Assembly (NCBI RefSeq): GCF_001428125.1
Contig: NZ_LMSM01000010.1
Span: 186,001 to 250,000, forward strand
Direction: 5' to 3'
From: Nocardioides sp. Soil774
GTDB taxonomy: Bacteria; Actinomycetota; Actinomycetes; Propionibacteriales; Nocardioidaceae
DNA: 64,000 nt
Part shown: in pieces, positions 16,238 through 24,740 of the stretch
Layout: each line of letters begins with the position of its first letter
Position numbering within the stretch: position 1 is the stretch's first letter
The notes under the pieces: model-generated
The model's input: the letters and a program-made list of their open reading frames with translations, nothing else
Told to the model about the DNA's origin: nothing
Databases searched by the model: none
Position numbers and translations under genes: made by a program

Positions 16238-17470
16238 ATGGTCCGTCCACGCCTCGTGCGCCTGCTGCTCGCCGTCCTGGCGGGGGTGCTCGTGCTGTCC
16301 GCGCTGCCTGCGCAGGCGGCCGACCCCAGCGGTCGGCGCCAGGCCGAGACGTGGCCGACGCCGGGCGGCACCGCGATCACGGTCACCGGGCACGGCTACG
16401 GGCACGGCCACGGGCTGTCGCAGTACGGCGCCCACGGTGCGGCCGGGCAGGGGCTGACGTGGCAGCAGATCATCGAGTTCTACTACCCCGGCACGACGTG
16501 GGGTGCGGTCACCGGCAAGGTCCGCGTGCTCATCACCGCGGACACCGGGCGCGACGTCCAGGTCGTCGCCCGCGACGGTCTCCGCGTCGGCAGCCTGCGC
16601 CGCGCGCGCACCTGGCGCGTCCCTGCGCTCGCTGCCCGGAAGTGGCGCCTGGTCGCCAGCGGTGACGACACCCTGGTGCAGCGGACCACCGGCGGGCGCT
16701 GGCGCACGTGGAAGCGGATCCGCGGCGAGGCCGAGTTCTCCTCGACCGCAGGCCCGCTCACGCTGGTGCTGCCGGGCGCGCGCCACGACTACCGCGGGAC
16801 GCTGCAGTCGGTGTCGTCGCGCCAGGGCAGGCGCCAGACGGTCAACAAGGTCGGCATGGAGGCCTACCTGCGCGGCGTCGTGCCGCAGGAGGTGCCCGCC
16901 TTGTGGGAGCCGGCTGCGGTGAGTGCACAGTCGGTCGCGGCCCGCACCTACGCCGCGTTCGAGCGCTCGCACCCGGCCGCGGGCCACTACGACCTCTGCG
17001 ACACCAGCCAGTGCCAGGTCTACGGCGGCGCCGACGTCGAGCACCCGGCCGCCACCGCTGCCATCCGGGCCACGGCCGGGCAGGGCCTCTACTTCGACGG
17101 CCGACCCGCGTTCACCCAGTTCTCCGCGAGCAACGGCGGGTTCTCCTCGGCCGGGTCCATGCCCTACCTCGTCGCCCAGGCCGACCCCTACGACGCGCTG
17201 GCCAACCCGAAGTACTCCACCTGGACCGCGACGATCGACGACACGATGGTCGAGCGGCAGTGGCCCCAGATCGGCGACCTCACGTCCATCGAGGTGAGCG
17301 CACGCGACGGCAACGGCGACTGGGGCGGCCGGGTCAACGACATGGCGTTCGTCGGCACCGCCGGCACCGCGCGGGTCGACGGCGACACCGTGCGCAGCGC
17401 CTTCGGCCTCTACTCCGACTGGTTCACCTTCGCCGTGGCTCCGCGGCAGACCGGGCCGGCCCGCCAGTGA
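16238..17470 (+). CDS. secreted SpoIID/LytB domain protein
   Basis: 410 residues with a Sec signal peptide ('LLLAVLAGVLVLSALPAQAA'). The mature protein opens with 'TVTGHGYGHGHGLSQYGA', the repeated GHG motif of SpoIID/LytB amidase enhancers, and has the core 'GMEAYLRGVVPQEVPALW' and 'VAARTYAAFERSH', with a Cys pair in 'DLCDTSQCQVYGG'. Family members process or bind cell-wall glycan strands. GGGGAGAG eight or nine bases before the ATG is a good ribosome binding site. The last four bases overlap the GTG of the following lipoprotein gene (GTGA), so they are one operon. Confidence 0.88.
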   Translation: MVRPRLVRLLLAVLAGVLVLSALPAQAADPSGRRQAETWPTPGGTAITVTGHGYGHGHGLSQYGAHGAAGQGLTWQQIIEFYYPGTTWGAVTGKVRVLITADTGRDVQVVARDGLRVGSLRRARTWRVPALAARKWRLVASGDDTLVQRTTGGRWRTWKRIRGEAEFSSTAGPLTLVLPGARHDYRGTLQSVSSRQGRRQTVNKVGMEAYLRGVVPQEVPALWEPAAVSAQSVAARTYAAFERSHPAAGHYDLCDTSQCQVYGGADVEHPAATAAIRATAGQGLYFDGRPAFTQFSASNGGFSSAGSMPYLVAQADPYDALANPKYSTWTATIDDTMVERQWPQIGDLTSIEVSARDGNGDWGGRVNDMAFVGTAGTARVDGDTVRSAFGLYSDWFTFAVAPRQTGPARQ

Positions 17471-18396
17471 ACGCTCGACGACTGGCCGCGCTCCTGGCCC
17501 TGCTCGTGCTCGCCGCCACCGGCTGCGAGTCGAGCGCGGGGTCGGGCGACGAGGCCGTGCCGGACCTCCTCGACACCGAGACCACCTCCGACATCGACTA
17601 CGTCGCCCTGGGCGACTCGTTCTCGGCCGGCCCCTTCATCGGCACCATGCGCACCGATCCCGAGGGGTGCGCCCGCTCCCGCGACAACTACCCGGCGTTC
17701 CTCGCCGACTGGCTCGACGTGGCCAGCTACACCGACGTCACCTGCTCGGCCGCGACGACCGCGGACCTCTACGGCACGATGACGATGATCAACGGCGAGC
17801 CCACGGGGCCGCAGCTCGACGCGGTCGGAGCCGACACCGACCTGGTGACCCTCGGCATGGGCGGCAACGACTTCGGCATCTACGACTCGCTCATCCACTG
17901 CCAGGACGGCCGCGGGCTGGACTGCCCGGTCGCCGACCTGCGCGCCGACGCCCGCAAGGTGGCCGGCCGCATCGAGCAGGCGGTGCGTCGCATCGGCAAG
18001 GTCGCGCCGGACGCATCGGTCTACGTCGTCGGCTATCCCGACATCCTGCCCGCCGAGCGCACGTGCGCCGCGGTGGGCGTGTCCGCCGACGTGCTCGCCC
18101 CGGTCGCCGAGGTGGCCCGAGCCCTCAACGCCTCGCTGCGCCGCGGCGCGACCGCGGCAGGGGCGACGTACGTCGACATGGCGGCGGTCTCAGACGGGCA
18201 CGACGTGTGCGCCAAGGGCCGTGCGTGGATCAACGGCCCGAGGTTCCGCGCGGGCATCGCGGCGCCCTTCCACCCCAAGATCAACGGCATGCGCGCGACA
18301 GCCGCCGAGGTCTACTCGAGCATCACCGGCGAGGAGCCTGACGTCACCGAGTACGCCGAGCCCGACCCCGACGTGATCGTGCTCAACGAGGACTGA
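17467..18396 (+). CDS. SGNH/GDSL-type lipase or esterase, lipoprotein
   Basis: 309 residues. A short signal peptide ends in the lipobox 'LVLAATGC', so the protein is anchored by a lipidated Cys. The SGNH blocks are clear: 'YVALGDSFSAGPF' (nucleophile Ser), 'LVTLGMGGNDFG' (oxyanion Gly and Asn) and 'PFHPKINGM' with the catalytic His. The type with several Cys pairs ('TCSAATTADLYG', 'HCQDGRGLDC') resembles Streptomyces extracellular lipases and mycobacterial GDSL esterases. Starts inside the SpoIID stop and overlaps the convergent pyc gene by 14 bases. Confidence 0.88.
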   Translation: MNARRLAALLALLVLAATGCESSAGSGDEAVPDLLDTETTSDIDYVALGDSFSAGPFIGTMRTDPEGCARSRDNYPAFLADWLDVASYTDVTCSAATTADLYGTMTMINGEPTGPQLDAVGADTDLVTLGMGGNDFGIYDSLIHCQDGRGLDCPVADLRADARKVAGRIEQAVRRIGKVAPDASVYVVGYPDILPAERTCAAVGVSADVLAPVAEVARALNASLRRGATAAGATYVDMAAVSDGHDVCAKGRAWINGPRFRAGIAAPFHPKINGMRATAAEVYSSITGEEPDVTEYAEPDPDVIVLNED

Positions 18397-21300
18397 TCAC
18401 CAGCACCAGGTCGCCGCCCTCGACGGCCTGCGTGGCGCGCACCGCGAGCCGCTGCACCGTGCCGCCGACCGGCGCGGTGATGGAGGCCTCCATCTTCATC
18501 GCCTCGATGGTCGCCACGGTCTGACCGGCCTCGACGGTGTCGCCCTCGGCGACGGTCACCGTCACCGCTCCGTCGTAGGGCGCGGCCACGTGCCCGGGGG
18601 TGCCGGGCTCGGCCTTCTCCGCCGAGGCGACGTCGGCGGACACGCTGCGGTCGCGCACCGAGACCGGGCGCAGCTGGCCGTCGATGGTGGCCATCACGTT
18701 GCGGAAGCCGCGCTCGTCGGGCTCGCTGATCGCCTCGAGGCCGAAGAGCATCTCGCGCCCCTCACGCACCTGGACGCGGTGCTCCTCGCCACGGCGCAGG
18801 CCGTAGAGGTAGTCGATCGTCGACACCGCCGACAGGTCGCCGTACTTCTCGCGCGACTCGCGGAAGGCCTTCGTCGGGGCGGGGAAGAGCAGCTCGTTGA
18901 GCGTGGCGCGCCGGTCGGTGCCGAGGCTGGCTTGCTGCTCGGGGGTGAGGGTCTCGTTGGGCTGCTTCCACGTGCGCCCGGCCAGGGCCTTGGTGCGGAA
19001 CGGCTCGGGCCACCCGCCGGGCGGGTCGCCGAGCTCGCCGCTGAGGAAGCCGATCACCGAGTCGGGGACGTCGTAGGACGCCGGGTCGGCCTCGAACTCG
19101 GCCGGGTCGGCACCCGCGGCGACCAGCGCGAGGGCCAGGTCGCCGACGACCTTCGACGACGGGGTCACCTTCACGACGTTGCCGAGGATGTCGTTGGCCG
19201 CGGCGTACATGTCCTCGACCTGCTCGAACTTCTCGCCCAGGCCGAGCGCGATCGCCTGCTGGCGCAGGTTGGAGAGCTGGCCGCCGGGGATCTCGTGGCG
19301 GTAGACCCGACCGGTCGGCGCGGGCAGGCCGGACTCGAAGGGGGCGTAGACGCGGCGCGTGGCCTCCCAGTAGGGCTCCATCGCGTTGACGGCGGCGAGC
19401 GACAGCCCCGTCTCGCGCGCGGAGTGGTCGGTGGCCGAGACCAGCGCCGACAGCGCGGGCTGGGAGGTGGTGCCCGCCATCGCGGCGCAGGCCGCGTCGA
19501 CCGCGTCCACGCCGGCCTCGATCGCGGCGGTGAGGGTGGCCAGCTGGCCGCCGGGGGTGTCGTGCGTGTGCAGGTGCACCGGCAGGTCGAAGCGCTCACG
19601 CAGCGCCGTCACGAGGGTGCGGGCGGCGGGCGCGCGCAGCAGCCCGGCCATGTCCTTGATGGCGAGCACGTGCGCCCCGGCGTCGACGATCTCCTCGGCG
19701 AGGCGGAGGTAGTAGTCGAGGGTGTAGAGCCGCTCGCCGGGCGACGACAAGTCGCCGGTGTAGCAGAGCGCGACCTCGGCGACCGAGGTCCCCGTCGCGC
19801 GCACCGCGTCGATGGCGGGCCGCATCTGGGAGACGTCGTTGAGGGCGTCGAAGATGCGGAAGACGTCGATGCCGGTCTCCGCGGCCTCCTGGACGAACGC
19901 CTCGGTCACCTCGGTCGGGTACGGCGTGTAGCCGACGGTGTTGCGCCCGCGCAGCAGCATCTGGAGGCCGATGTTGGGCACCGCCTCGCGCAGCGCCGCC
20001 AGCCGCTCCCAGGGGTCCTCGGAGAGGAAGCGCAGCGCGACGTCGTACGTCGCCCCGCCCCAGCACTCCAACGACCAGAGCTGCGGGGTGGTGCGGGCGA
20101 CGTGGTCGGCGACGGCGAGGAGGTCGCGGGTGCGCACGCGGGTGGCGAGCAGCGACTGGTGGGCGTCGCGGAAGGTGGTGTCGGTGACCGCGACCCGGTC
20201 CTGGGCACGCAGGCGGCGGGCGAACTCCTCGGGCCCGATCTCGCGCAGCAGCTGCCGGGTGCCGTCGGGCACGGGGCCGGAGCGGTCGAGGTCGGGGAGC
20301 TTGCTGGCCGGGGTGACCGTGACCGGGGCAGCGCCGTGCGGCTGGTTGACCGTCACGTCGGCGAGGTAGGCGAGCAGCTTGGTCGCGCGGTCGCGGCCGA
20401 CCTGGGCGGTCAGCAGCTGCGGGTGGTCCTCGATGAACGAGGTGGTGACGCCGCCGGCGGCGAAGTCGGGGTCGGCGAGCACTGCTTGGAGGAAGCCGAC
20501 GTTGGTGGAGACACCGCGGATGCGGAACTCGAGCAGCGCGCGCCGTGCCTTCTGCACCGCAGCCTCGAAGGTGCGGCCGCGACACGTGAGCTTGGCCAGC
20601 ATCGAGTCGAAGTGCGGGCTGATCTCGGCACCGGTGTAGGTGGTGCCGCCGTCGAGGCGTACGCCGGGACCGCCGGGGGAGCGGTAGGTCGTGATCTTGC
20701 CGGTGTCGGGGCGGAAGCCGTTGGCGGGGTCCTCGGTGGTGATGCGGCACTGGAGCGCGAAGCCGCGCGGCTCCACCGAGTCCTGGGTGAGGCCGAGGTC
20801 GGCCAGCGTGGCGCCGCCGGCGATGAGCATCTGCGACTGCACGAGGTCGACGGCGGTGACCTCCTCGGTCACGGTGTGCTCGACCTGGATGCGGGGGTTC
20901 ATCTCGATGAAGACGTAGTTGCCGGACGGGTCGAGGAGGAACTCCACGGTGCCGGCGTTCTTGTAGCCGATCTCGCGGGCGAAGCGCACCGCGTCGGCGC
21001 ACATGCGGTCGCGGATCGCGGGGTCGAGGTTGGGCGCCGGGGCGATCTCGACGACCTTCTGGTGGCGGCGCTGCACCGAGCAGTCGCGCTCGTAGAGGTG
21101 GATGACCCCGCCGTCGGAGCCGGTGCCGTCGGAGAGGACCTGCACCTCGATGTGGCGGGGATCGACCACGGCCTGCTCGATGAAGACCGTCGGGTCGCCG
21201 AAGGCGCCGTCGGCCTCGCGCATGCAGGCCTCGATCGCCTCGCGCAGGTCGGCACGGTCGTCGACGCGCCGCATGCCGCGACCACCGCCGCCGGCGACGG

Positions 21301-21775
21301 CCTTGACGAAGAGCGGCGCCTCGATCGACTCCGCCGCGGCCAGGAGCTCGTCGACGTCGGTCGACGGCGGCACGGACTCGAGCACCGGGACCCCGGCCGC
21401 CTTCGCCGCCGCGATGGCGCGGGCCTTGTTGCCGGTGAGAGTGAGCACCTCGGCGCTGGGGCCGATGAAGGTGATGCCGGCCTCGGCGCAGGCCTCGGCG
21501 AGCGCGGGGTTCTCCGACAGGAAGCCGTAGCCGGGGTAGACCGCGTCGGCGCCGCACCGCACGGCGACCTCGACGATCGCCTCGGGGTCGAGGTAGGCCC
21601 GCACGGGGTGCCCGACCTCGCCGATCTGGTAGGCCTCCTCGGCCTTCATCCGGTGCTCGGACCAGCGGTCCTCGTGGGGGAAGACGGCCACCGTGCGCGC
21701 GCCGATCTCACGCGCGGCACGGAGTGCCCGGACTGCGATCTCGCCACGGTTGGCGACGAGCACCTTGGAGAACAT
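18383..21775 (-). CDS. pyc: pyruvate carboxylase
   Basis: 1130-residue single-chain biotin enzyme that makes oxaloacetate from pyruvate, bicarbonate and ATP. Domain order: biotin carboxylase (about 1-450; '[19 protein letters not shown]', 'GGGGRGMR', 'EMNPRIQVEHTVTEEVT'), carboxyltransferase (about 530-820; 'TDTTFRDAHQSLLATRVRT', 'AIKDMAGLLR'), allosteric/linker region, and the C-terminal biotinyl domain with Lys1094 in 'IEAMKMEAS'. TAGCGT seven bases before the ATG suggests a leaderless message. Single gene; biotinylation needs the BirA encoded at 56.6 kb. Confidence 0.97.
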   Translation of the reverse strand: MFSKVLVANRGEIAVRALRAAREIGARTVAVFPHEDRWSEHRMKAEEAYQIGEVGHPVRAYLDPEAIVEVAVRCGADAVYPGYGFLSENPALAEACAEAGITFIGPSAEVLTLTGNKARAIAAAKAAGVPVLESVPPSTDVDELLAAAESIEAPLFVKAVAGGGGRGMRRVDDRADLREAIEACMREADGAFGDPTVFIEQAVVDPRHIEVQVLSDGTGSDGGVIHLYERDCSVQRRHQKVVEIAPAPNLDPAIRDRMCADAVRFAREIGYKNAGTVEFLLDPSGNYVFIEMNPRIQVEHTVTEEVTAVDLVQSQMLIAGGATLADLGLTQDSVEPRGFALQCRITTEDPANGFRPDTGKITTYRSPGGPGVRLDGGTTYTGAEISPHFDSMLAKLTCRGRTFEAAVQKARRALLEFRIRGVSTNVGFLQAVLADPDFAAGGVTTSFIEDHPQLLTAQVGRDRATKLLAYLADVTVNQPHGAAPVTVTPASKLPDLDRSGPVPDGTRQLLREIGPEEFARRLRAQDRVAVTDTTFRDAHQSLLATRVRTRDLLAVADHVARTTPQLWSLECWGGATYDVALRFLSEDPWERLAALREAVPNIGLQMLLRGRNTVGYTPYPTEVTEAFVQEAAETGIDVFRIFDALNDVSQMRPAIDAVRATGTSVAEVALCYTGDLSSPGERLYTLDYYLRLAEEIVDAGAHVLAIKDMAGLLRAPAARTLVTALRERFDLPVHLHTHDTPGGQLATLTAAIEAGVDAVDAACAAMAGTTSQPALSALVSATDHSARETGLSLAAVNAMEPYWEATRRVYAPFESGLPAPTGRVYRHEIPGGQLSNLRQQAIALGLGEKFEQVEDMYAAANDILGNVVKVTPSSKVVGDLALALVAAGADPAEFEADPASYDVPDSVIGFLSGELGDPPGGWPEPFRTKALAGRTWKQPNETLTPEQQASLGTDRRATLNELLFPAPTKAFRESREKYGDLSAVSTIDYLYGLRRGEEHRVQVREGREMLFGLEAISEPDERGFRNVMATIDGQLRPVSVRDRSVSADVASAEKAEPGTPGHVAAPYDGAVTVTVAEGDTVEAGQTVATIEAMKMEASITAPVGGTVQRLAVRATQAVEGGDLVLVISPR

Positions 21776-21830
21776 GCGCCGAACGCTATCGAGTGGCGGG
21801 TGTGAGCCGGGTTACTCGTCCGTACGCCGG

Positions 21831-22775
21831 TCAAGCCGCCAGCTGCTCCTGCGTGCGCCACCAGGCGACGGTGGCGGCGAGCCCGTCGGCCAGCGGGGTG
21901 GGGGAGAGGTCGAGGCGCTGCTCGCTGATGGTGGAGTCGAGCACGAACGGGCGGTCGAACATGTAGCCGGTCTCGGCCAGCTCGCGCATCTCGCGCGACA
22001 GCAGCCCGCTCGCGCGCAGGACCCCGACCGGGATCGACGCCACCTTCGGCACCGCGACGCCACCCGCCTCGGCGACCATCTCCACGAGCCGACGCTGGGT
22101 GAGGGGTGCGGCGGTGGGTGCGTGGAGGAAGGAGTTCCACAGGTCCTCGCGGGCTGCCGCGGCGATCATCGCCGCGGCGAGGTCGGGGACGAAGGTGAAG
22201 GAGTGCGGCTGGTCGAGGCTGCCCAGGACCCGCATCGTGCGACCGGCGAGCACGGTCGGCACCAGCCGCTCGCCGGCGTGCGCGTTGCGCACGACGGGAC
22301 CGTAGAAGTCCGACGCGGCGACGCTGACGGTCGGCGTCTCCGAGGCCTCGCGCTGCGCCAGGAGCTCGGTGCGCACCCCGAGCTTGCCGGTGGTGGCCGT
22401 GCGCGGGGTGTCCTCGGTGATCGGTCCGTCGACCCGCCCGTAGGAGTAGAGGCTCTCGGGGAAGACGACGACGGCGCCTGCGCGCCCCGCTGCCTCGAGC
22501 ACGGCACGCTCAGCGGCCGGCAGCTCCGCGCGCCAGACGCGGGAGTCGTACGCCGACCCGTGGATGCAGTGGTGCACCGCGACGGCACCCTCGAGGGCGT
22601 CGGTCATCGCGTCGGGCTGCGAGACGTCGACCTTCCGGCGGTCGATGCGCGGGTGGTCGGGACCGCTGCCCGAGCGGGTCAGGAGGCGCACGTGGTGGCC
22701 GGCGTCGGCGAGCTGCTGGGCGACGGTCGAGCCGACAGGGCCGGCTCCGGTGACGACGTGGACGTGGTGGTTCAT
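21831..22775 (-). CDS. NAD(P)-binding epimerase/SDR protein
   Basis: 314 residues, atypical extended short-chain dehydrogenase: 'VVTGAGPVGSTVAQQLADAG' Rossmann motif, 'VRLLTRSGSG', 'AVHHCIHGSAYDSRVW', 'FPESLYSYGRVDGP' and 'SDFYGPVVRNAHAGERLV'. The usual YxxxK is replaced by a 'YSYGRVD' region, so catalytic activity is uncertain. A strong ribosome binding site (GAGGAG) precedes the ATG. It is divergent from a TetR gene, and two identical operators lie between them, so it is the likely target of that repressor. Confidence 0.82.
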   Translation of the reverse strand: MNHHVHVVTGAGPVGSTVAQQLADAGHHVRLLTRSGSGPDHPRIDRRKVDVSQPDAMTDALEGAVAVHHCIHGSAYDSRVWRAELPAAERAVLEAAGRAGAVVVFPESLYSYGRVDGPITEDTPRTATTGKLGVRTELLAQREASETPTVSVAASDFYGPVVRNAHAGERLVPTVLAGRTMRVLGSLDQPHSFTFVPDLAAAMIAAAAREDLWNSFLHAPTAAPLTQRRLVEMVAEAGGVAVPKVASIPVGVLRASGLLSREMRELAETGYMFDRPFVLDSTISEQRLDLSPTPLADGLAATVAWWRTQEQLAA

Positions 22776-22793
22776 GGCGATCTCCTCGAAAGA

Positions 22794-22858
22794 GAGAGCG
22801 GTGCTCTCGTTGCGTCCATCATGACCCCTCCCCGAGAAAAAAGCAAGAGCGGTGCTCT
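22794..22858. promoter_or_regulatory. paired TetR operators and promoter of the epimerase gene
   Basis: The 13-base palindrome AGAGCGGTGCTCT occurs twice, at 22795-22807 and 22846-22858, with centres 51 bases apart; copy 1 extends to GAGAGCGGTGCTCTC. Between them, on the minus strand, are TTGCTT (22846-22841), a 17-base spacer and CATGAT (22823-22818). One operator abuts the -35 and the other lies just downstream of the expected start of transcription. Confidence 0.75.
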
Positions 22859-22898
22859 CTTCCGTCACACCTGCTCGCGGATGTGCCACACTGGACGG

Positions 22899-23600
22899 AT
22901 GGGCGACCCTCCCTCCCCGCGTGCCCGGGCGCGTGAGCAGACGATGCGCGACATCGTGCGCATCGGCCGCGAGCACCTCGCGACCGACGGTGCCGCCGCG
23001 CTCTCGCTGCGCGCCGTCGCACGCGACCTCGGCGTCGTCTCCTCGGCCGTCTACCGCTACGTCGCCAGCCGCGACGAGCTCCTGACGCTCCTGGTCGTCG
23101 ACGGCTACGACGAGCTCGGTGACGCCGTGGACGCCGCACTGGCCCCGGTCGAGCGGGACGACTTCCGGGGTCGCCTGGACGCGATCGGTCGCGCGGTCCG
23201 CGCGTGGGCGCTCGCGGAGCCGGCGACGTACGCCCTGCTCTTCGGCAGCCCGGTGCCGGGCTACGAGGCGCCGGCCGAGCAGACGACCGGCCCCGGCACG
23301 CGGGTGGTCGTCCGTCTGGTGGAGGTCTGGGAGGACGCCTGGCGCGCCGGCGCGGTGACGGTGGGCGAGGCTGCCGTCGCGCCGCGGCGCCTCTCGCGTG
23401 ACCTGGCCCGGATCCGTCGGCAGATGGGCATCACCGCCCCCGACGCCCTCATCGCGCGCGGCCTCTTCGCGTGGGCGGCACTCTTCGGGTGCGTGGGCTT
23501 CGAGGTGTTCGGGCAGTACGGGCCCGACACGTTCACCTCCGCCGGCGACCTGTTCGAGCACCACCTCGCCGCCCTGTCGGAGGCGGTCGGGCTGGCGTAG
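22899..23600 (+). CDS. TetR family transcriptional regulator with C-terminal WHG-type domain
   Basis: 233 residues. N-terminal helix-turn-helix: 'IVRIGREHLATDGAAALSLR' then 'AVARDLGVVSSAVYRYV' with the recognition helix. The C-terminal half contains 'RAVRAWALAEPATYALLFGS', the signature of the WHG/TetR_C_13 type ligand domain. ATG at 22899 has CACACT six bases upstream. It is divergent from the epimerase gene; the duplicated AGAGCGGTGCTCT palindrome between them is its likely binding site. Confidence 0.9.
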   Translation: MGDPPSPRARAREQTMRDIVRIGREHLATDGAAALSLRAVARDLGVVSSAVYRYVASRDELLTLLVVDGYDELGDAVDAALAPVERDDFRGRLDAIGRAVRAWALAEPATYALLFGSPVPGYEAPAEQTTGPGTRVVVRLVEVWEDAWRAGAVTVGEAAVAPRRLSRDLARIRRQMGITAPDALIARGLFAWAALFGCVGFEVFGQYGPDTFTSAGDLFEHHLAALSEAVGLA

Positions 23601-23716
23601 CGCCCCGTGCCGGGGAGGCCCCGGCGGAGGTGGTCTATGCATGCAGTGATCCACCGTTGTCGAGGACGCGTGCCGCGAGGACAGTGGGAAGGATCGTCAA
23701 CTGCGAAGGAGTGAGC

Positions 23717-24694
23717 ATGTCCCCGACGTCAGCTCGACCGAGGAGATCCTCGGTGTTCCTCGCGGTGTTCGCCCTGTTGCTCGCCGCACTGCCTGCCCTG
23801 CTGGCCAGCAACGCCCACGCCGCGTCCCCCACCACGAGCACGACCTGGAACGTCACGGTCGGCTCCGAGTCGCGCTCCGGCGCCATCCAGACGATGGCGT
23901 ACGGCCCCAAGAAGATCTGGATCAACGCCGGCGACACGGTGCACTGGGTCTCCCGCTCGATGGAACCGCACACCGTGTCGTTCGTCGACGCCAAGCACCC
24001 CGCGGTCCCGTTCGACCTCGCGATCACCTACATGACGGCGCCCACGTCGAGGCACACGATCCGCAAGGGGCAGTTCCGGAGCTCGGGGATCATGGCCCCG
24101 GCACCCGACGCCGTCTTCCCCGACGCGGTCAAGTCCTACGACCTGAAGTTCCTCGAGCCGGGCAAGTACCACTACCTCTGCTACCTCCACGGCAAGGCCA
24201 TGTCGGCGGTCGTCGTGGTCCGCAAGGCGGGAAAGCCGTACCCGCACACGCAGGCCGACTACGACGCGATGGCCGTCCAGGCGTCGAACGCGGCCATCGA
24301 GCACGGGCTCGACCTGTGGGCTGACGCCCTGGGTGCCGCCGACAACCACCACGTCTTCGTGGGTGCCTCGGACATGACCGCGATGGTCAACCGGTTCAGT
24401 CCCGGCAGCATCGTGGTGAAGGTCGGCGACAGCGTCAGCTTCGACATGTCGAGGAACGCGTTCCCGGTCCCGCACACGATCACGTTCGGGCCGCCCCCGG
24501 CCAACCCGTTCGCGCCCACCGGAGATCCGGCGAACTTCCAGGGCGGAGCACTGAGCTCCGGCGTGATCCTGCCTCCGGGCTTCGGGCCGCCGCCGAACGC
24601 GTTCACGGTGAAGCTCACCAAGGCCGGCACCTATCCGTTCGTCTGCCTGCTCCATGCCGGGATGGGCATGGTCGGTCAGGTGGTCGTCCAGTAG
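23717..24694 (+). CDS. secreted protein with two cupredoxin domains
   Basis: 325 residues with a Sec signal peptide (basic 'RPRRSS' then a hydrophobic core ending 'SNAHA'). Two tandem blue-copper domains each keep a full type 1 site: His85, Cys155, His158, Met162 ('PHTVSF', 'YLCYLHGKAM') and His253, Cys310, His313, Met318 ('PHTITFG', 'FVCLLHAGMGM'). There is no extra His-X-His set for a trinuclear or type 2 site, so it should be an electron carrier or copper-binding protein outside the membrane rather than an oxidase. AAGGAG precedes the ATG at a good distance. No copper gene is adjacent. Confidence 0.87.
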   Translation: MSPTSARPRRSSVFLAVFALLLAALPALLASNAHAASPTTSTTWNVTVGSESRSGAIQTMAYGPKKIWINAGDTVHWVSRSMEPHTVSFVDAKHPAVPFDLAITYMTAPTSRHTIRKGQFRSSGIMAPAPDAVFPDAVKSYDLKFLEPGKYHYLCYLHGKAMSAVVVVRKAGKPYPHTQADYDAMAVQASNAAIEHGLDLWADALGAADNHHVFVGASDMTAMVNRFSPGSIVVKVGDSVSFDMSRNAFPVPHTITFGPPPANPFAPTGDPANFQGGALSSGVILPPGFGPPPNAFTVKLTKAGTYPFVCLLHAGMGMVGQVVVQ

Positions 24695-24740
24695 CCCGGG
24701 CACGGACAGCGAGCGGCCGTGGGCGAGAGCCCGCACCCGG

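Noticed and set aside
18590..21805. Plus-strand open frame of over 1000 codons opposite pyc
   Set aside because: The translation is Gly/Ala/Val/Arg/Asp-rich with no family motif. It is the mirror of a high-GC coding strand; the minus-strand pyruvate carboxylase explains the whole segment.
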